Shown: piece after piece, positions 13,965-15,123 of the stretch
How the letters are laid out: each line of letters opens with the position of its first letter
Numbering within the stretch: position 1 is the first letter of the stretch
Notes under the pieces: generated by a model
Databases searched by the model: none
What the model was told of the DNA's origin: nothing
The model's input: only the letters and a program-made list of their open reading frames with translations
Source: JACTUC01 sp964477685
GTDB lineage: Archaea > Thermoproteota > Methanomethylicia > Methanomethylicales > Methanomethylicaceae
Length of the DNA: 15,123 bases
NCBI GenBank assembly: GCA_964477685.1
Contig: CAYZHK010000039.1
Location: 1 to 15,123, forward strand
Direction: 5' to 3'
Program-made: the position numbers and the translations under genes

Positions 13965-14513
13965 CTAAGAGGAGTTCTGCCAGGCATGACTATCCGGATT
14001 TAATATTTTAATCGCCAGGAAATTGCCATTCCAGAATACAGCCCCTGTCTCTGCGGTCACCCCCATCGCCCCGAGGGGGATCCAGTTCCCTGTCATATTG
14101 GACAGGTAGGAGTAAATGTACAGACCGTTCCCCTGCGATGTTGTGTAATTCCCTGAGGCGTTAACGATTGCGGTCGAATTGGGCATGAGCTCGAAAGTGA
14201 CCGGCTCCATCGGCATGACCCACTCAAGCTGGGCAGTCTCAAAGATGGGCTGTAGGTCGTAGAAGTTGACATTGAGGAGGTAAGCCGAGGGGTTGTTGAC
14301 CTTGAAATCCATCTGAAATGCCAGAATCGCAGTATCGCCAGGCTCTTCGGGGGATGCGTAGGAAACGTTCGTGACCCGCAGCGCCTGGACCTGGGTCGAC
14401 ACTGCAGCTTCCTCGAATCTGGTGTACTCGTAGCGATGGTAGGCATAGGCGACAAGGCTGGCTACGAATATGACCGCAGCGAGGACCAGCAGGAATTTTG
14501 TGCGGCTTCGCAA
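13965..14513 (-). CDS. Membrane-anchored extracellular LEA14-like domain protein, sequon-rich
   Basis: 182 residues beginning with TTG 14513; no ATG or GTG precedes it in frame before a stop. MRSRTKFLLVLAAVIFVASLVAYAY is a basic stretch plus one hydrophobic helix, a signal anchor that puts the rest outside. The body is beta-rich. The segment ILAFQMDFKVNNPSAYLLNVNFYDL resembles the core of LEA14/Water-stress-hypersensitive (WHy) domains. Six N-glycosylation sequons follow the anchor: N49 (NVS), N112 (NST), N118 (NAS), N122 (NYT), N139 (NMT) and N180 (NSS), as in glycosylated archaeal surface proteins. An ATG at 14520 lies one frame off; losing one A from the AAAA at 14502-14506 would join it to the body, so a homopolymer error is an alternative to a TTG start. 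It ends in TAG. Function unknown. Confidence 0.6.
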   Translation of the reverse strand: MRSRTKFLLVLAAVIFVASLVAYAYHRYEYTRFEEAAVSTQVQALRVTNVSYASPEEPGDTAILAFQMDFKVNNPSAYLLNVNFYDLQPIFETAQLEWVMPMEPVTFELMPNSTAIVNASGNYTTSQGNGLYIYSYLSNMTGNWIPLGAMGVTAETGAVFWNGNFLAIKILNPDSHAWQNSS

Positions 14514-14546
14514 TGGGCATCAGCTATCAAGTAACATGCCACTTAG

Positions 14547-14558
14547 GTAAATCCTTTT
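14547..14558 (-). promoter_or_regulatory. Promoter element, minus-strand AAAAGGATTTAC, second copy
   Basis: Identical to the 12-mer at 3523-3534 and placed 34-45 nt upstream of the TTG at 14513. Such identity in two unrelated intergenic regions supports a shared BRE/TATA-type promoter. Confidence 0.45.
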
Positions 14559-14622
14559 ATGAAAAAGTTGAGGCCGGATTGCCCAGGGTGGGGCGGTGCC
14601 CCGGCGCTTTTAGCAGTATAGG

Positions 14623-15123
14623 CTAAATGCCCAGCTCCCTCATCATTTGAGCGTCAATCTCCATCATCCCTGACTTCCTCAGCTGGGGGATTATGCGCCT
14701 CATCCTAGGGTTGAGCTCAAGGGCCTTCCGCAGGGCAGCCAGGGCATCATCCCTGCTGCCCATCTTCAGGTTTATCATCCCAAGGTCAATGAAGGCGTCA
14801 TCGCTCCTAGGGTTGAGACCTATCGCCCTCTCGATCTTCCGCAGGGCTTCCTCATTCTTCCCCCTAGCCATCAGCTCCTCACCCTCATCTATCAGCGCAT
14901 AGGTTCTGTGTAGGCTCAGGAGCCTCCGGAGCTCGCCGATGGGGTCGGCGTGGTCCTCCACCCTCAGGTCGACCAGCCTGTCGACCCCCTTGCCCCTGCA
15001 GTCCTTCCTGACAACTAGTATGGCGGAGGACTGCCTTCCCCTGGCGTCCCCGCCCGCCGCCTCGCCCCCCTCCAGCGCCGCCATTATCCTCCCGGACAGC
15101 TCGCCCTCCGCACCCTCAAAGGC
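14623..15123 (-). CDS. DUF1028-TPR fusion protein, N-terminus beyond window edge
   Basis: The frame is open to the right edge, so the ATG at 15084 is internal and only about 166 C-terminal residues are seen. The first half (ELSGRIMAALEGGE, AAGGDARGRQSSAILVVRKD, VDLRVEDHADPIGELRRLLSLH) is the end of a DUF1028 domain, a family of predicted Ntn-hydrolase-fold proteins. Its GGDxRGxQSSA and LRVxDHxxPIxEL motifs are clear. The second half has two TPR-like helix pairs: LIDEGEELMARGKNEEALRKIERAIGLNPR, and DAFIDLGMINLKMGSRDDALAALRKALELNPR. A charged tail, IPQLRKSGMMEIDAQMMRELGI, ends the protein. The TPR part suggests docking of a protein partner. The catalytic N-terminal residue, if any, lies outside. 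It ends in TAG. Confidence 0.8.
   Translation of the reverse strand, partial: AFEGAEGELSGRIMAALEGGEAAGGDARGRQSSAILVVRKDCRGKGVDRLVDLRVEDHADPIGELRRLLSLHRTYALIDEGEELMARGKNEEALRKIERAIGLNPRSDDAFIDLGMINLKMGSRDDALAALRKALELNPRMRRIIPQLRKSGMMEIDAQMMRELGI

Noticed and set aside
1..15123. CRISPR array, transposase, tRNA or rRNA
   Set aside because: No regularly spaced repeats, no transposase-like protein, and no cloverleaf or rRNA-like sequence was seen; this was judged by eye only.

Overview
The window looks like a fragment of an archaeal draft genome or metagenome bin. It is GC-rich. Coding sequence favours AGG for Arg and uses ATA freely for Ile. Most genes are preceded by an AT-rich TATA-like box about 30-45 nt upstream of the start, which implies short leaders, rather than by a strong Shine-Dalgarno site. 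A run of 100 Ns (1230-1329) marks a scaffold join. Gene content (stand-alone B3/4 domain protein, LEA14-like membrane-anchored protein, YbjQ, DUF1028-TPR fusion) would suit a mesophilic Thermoproteota or Bathyarchaeia-like lineage, but the lineage is inference. The 17 genes end in TGA (10) or TAG (7) and never TAA, so UAG is an ordinary stop here.

Layout, left to right. (1) 2-865 is the C-terminal part of a thioredoxin-reductase-like flavoprotein whose CXXC has become CAKQ. (2) 866-1169 is a non-coding stretch with several inverted repeats and a promoter. (3) 1170-3154 is an ABC-2 exporter (ATPase broken by the gap, then permease). (4) 3181-4927 (-) holds three independently promoted small genes: a double zinc-ribbon protein, a DUF1579-like protein and a B3/4-domain protein. 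(5) 5080-6576 (-) is a non-pyrrolysine MttB-family (COG5598) methyltransferase. It is divergent from 6691-7356 (+), a nuclease-like plus winged-helix protein, and the two share a promoter built on an inverted TATA repeat. (6) 7510-9337 is a second ABC-2 exporter with overlapping genes. (7) 9357-11006 (-) is an APC-superfamily permease. (8) 11348-12145 (+) is a zinc-ribbon protein with a degenerate PD-(D/E)XK-like domain. (9) 12169-12498 (-) is a Rieske ferredoxin and 12610-13431 (-) is an SDR oxidoreductase. (10) 13590-13928 (+) is YbjQ. (11) 13965-14513 (-) is a membrane-anchored, sequon-rich LEA14-like protein. (12) 14623-15123 (-) is the C-terminal end of a DUF1028-TPR fusion.

Only the two exporters form clear operons. 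Most other genes look monocistronic, with their own promoters and T-rich terminators. No corrinoid protein, corrinoid reductive activase or second methyltransferase accompanies the MttB homolog here. The part most likely to be new biology is the divergent MttB-like / nuclease-fold-winged-helix pair. Second is the zinc-ribbon protein with the eroded nuclease site. I saw no CRISPR array, transposon, rRNA or tRNA.
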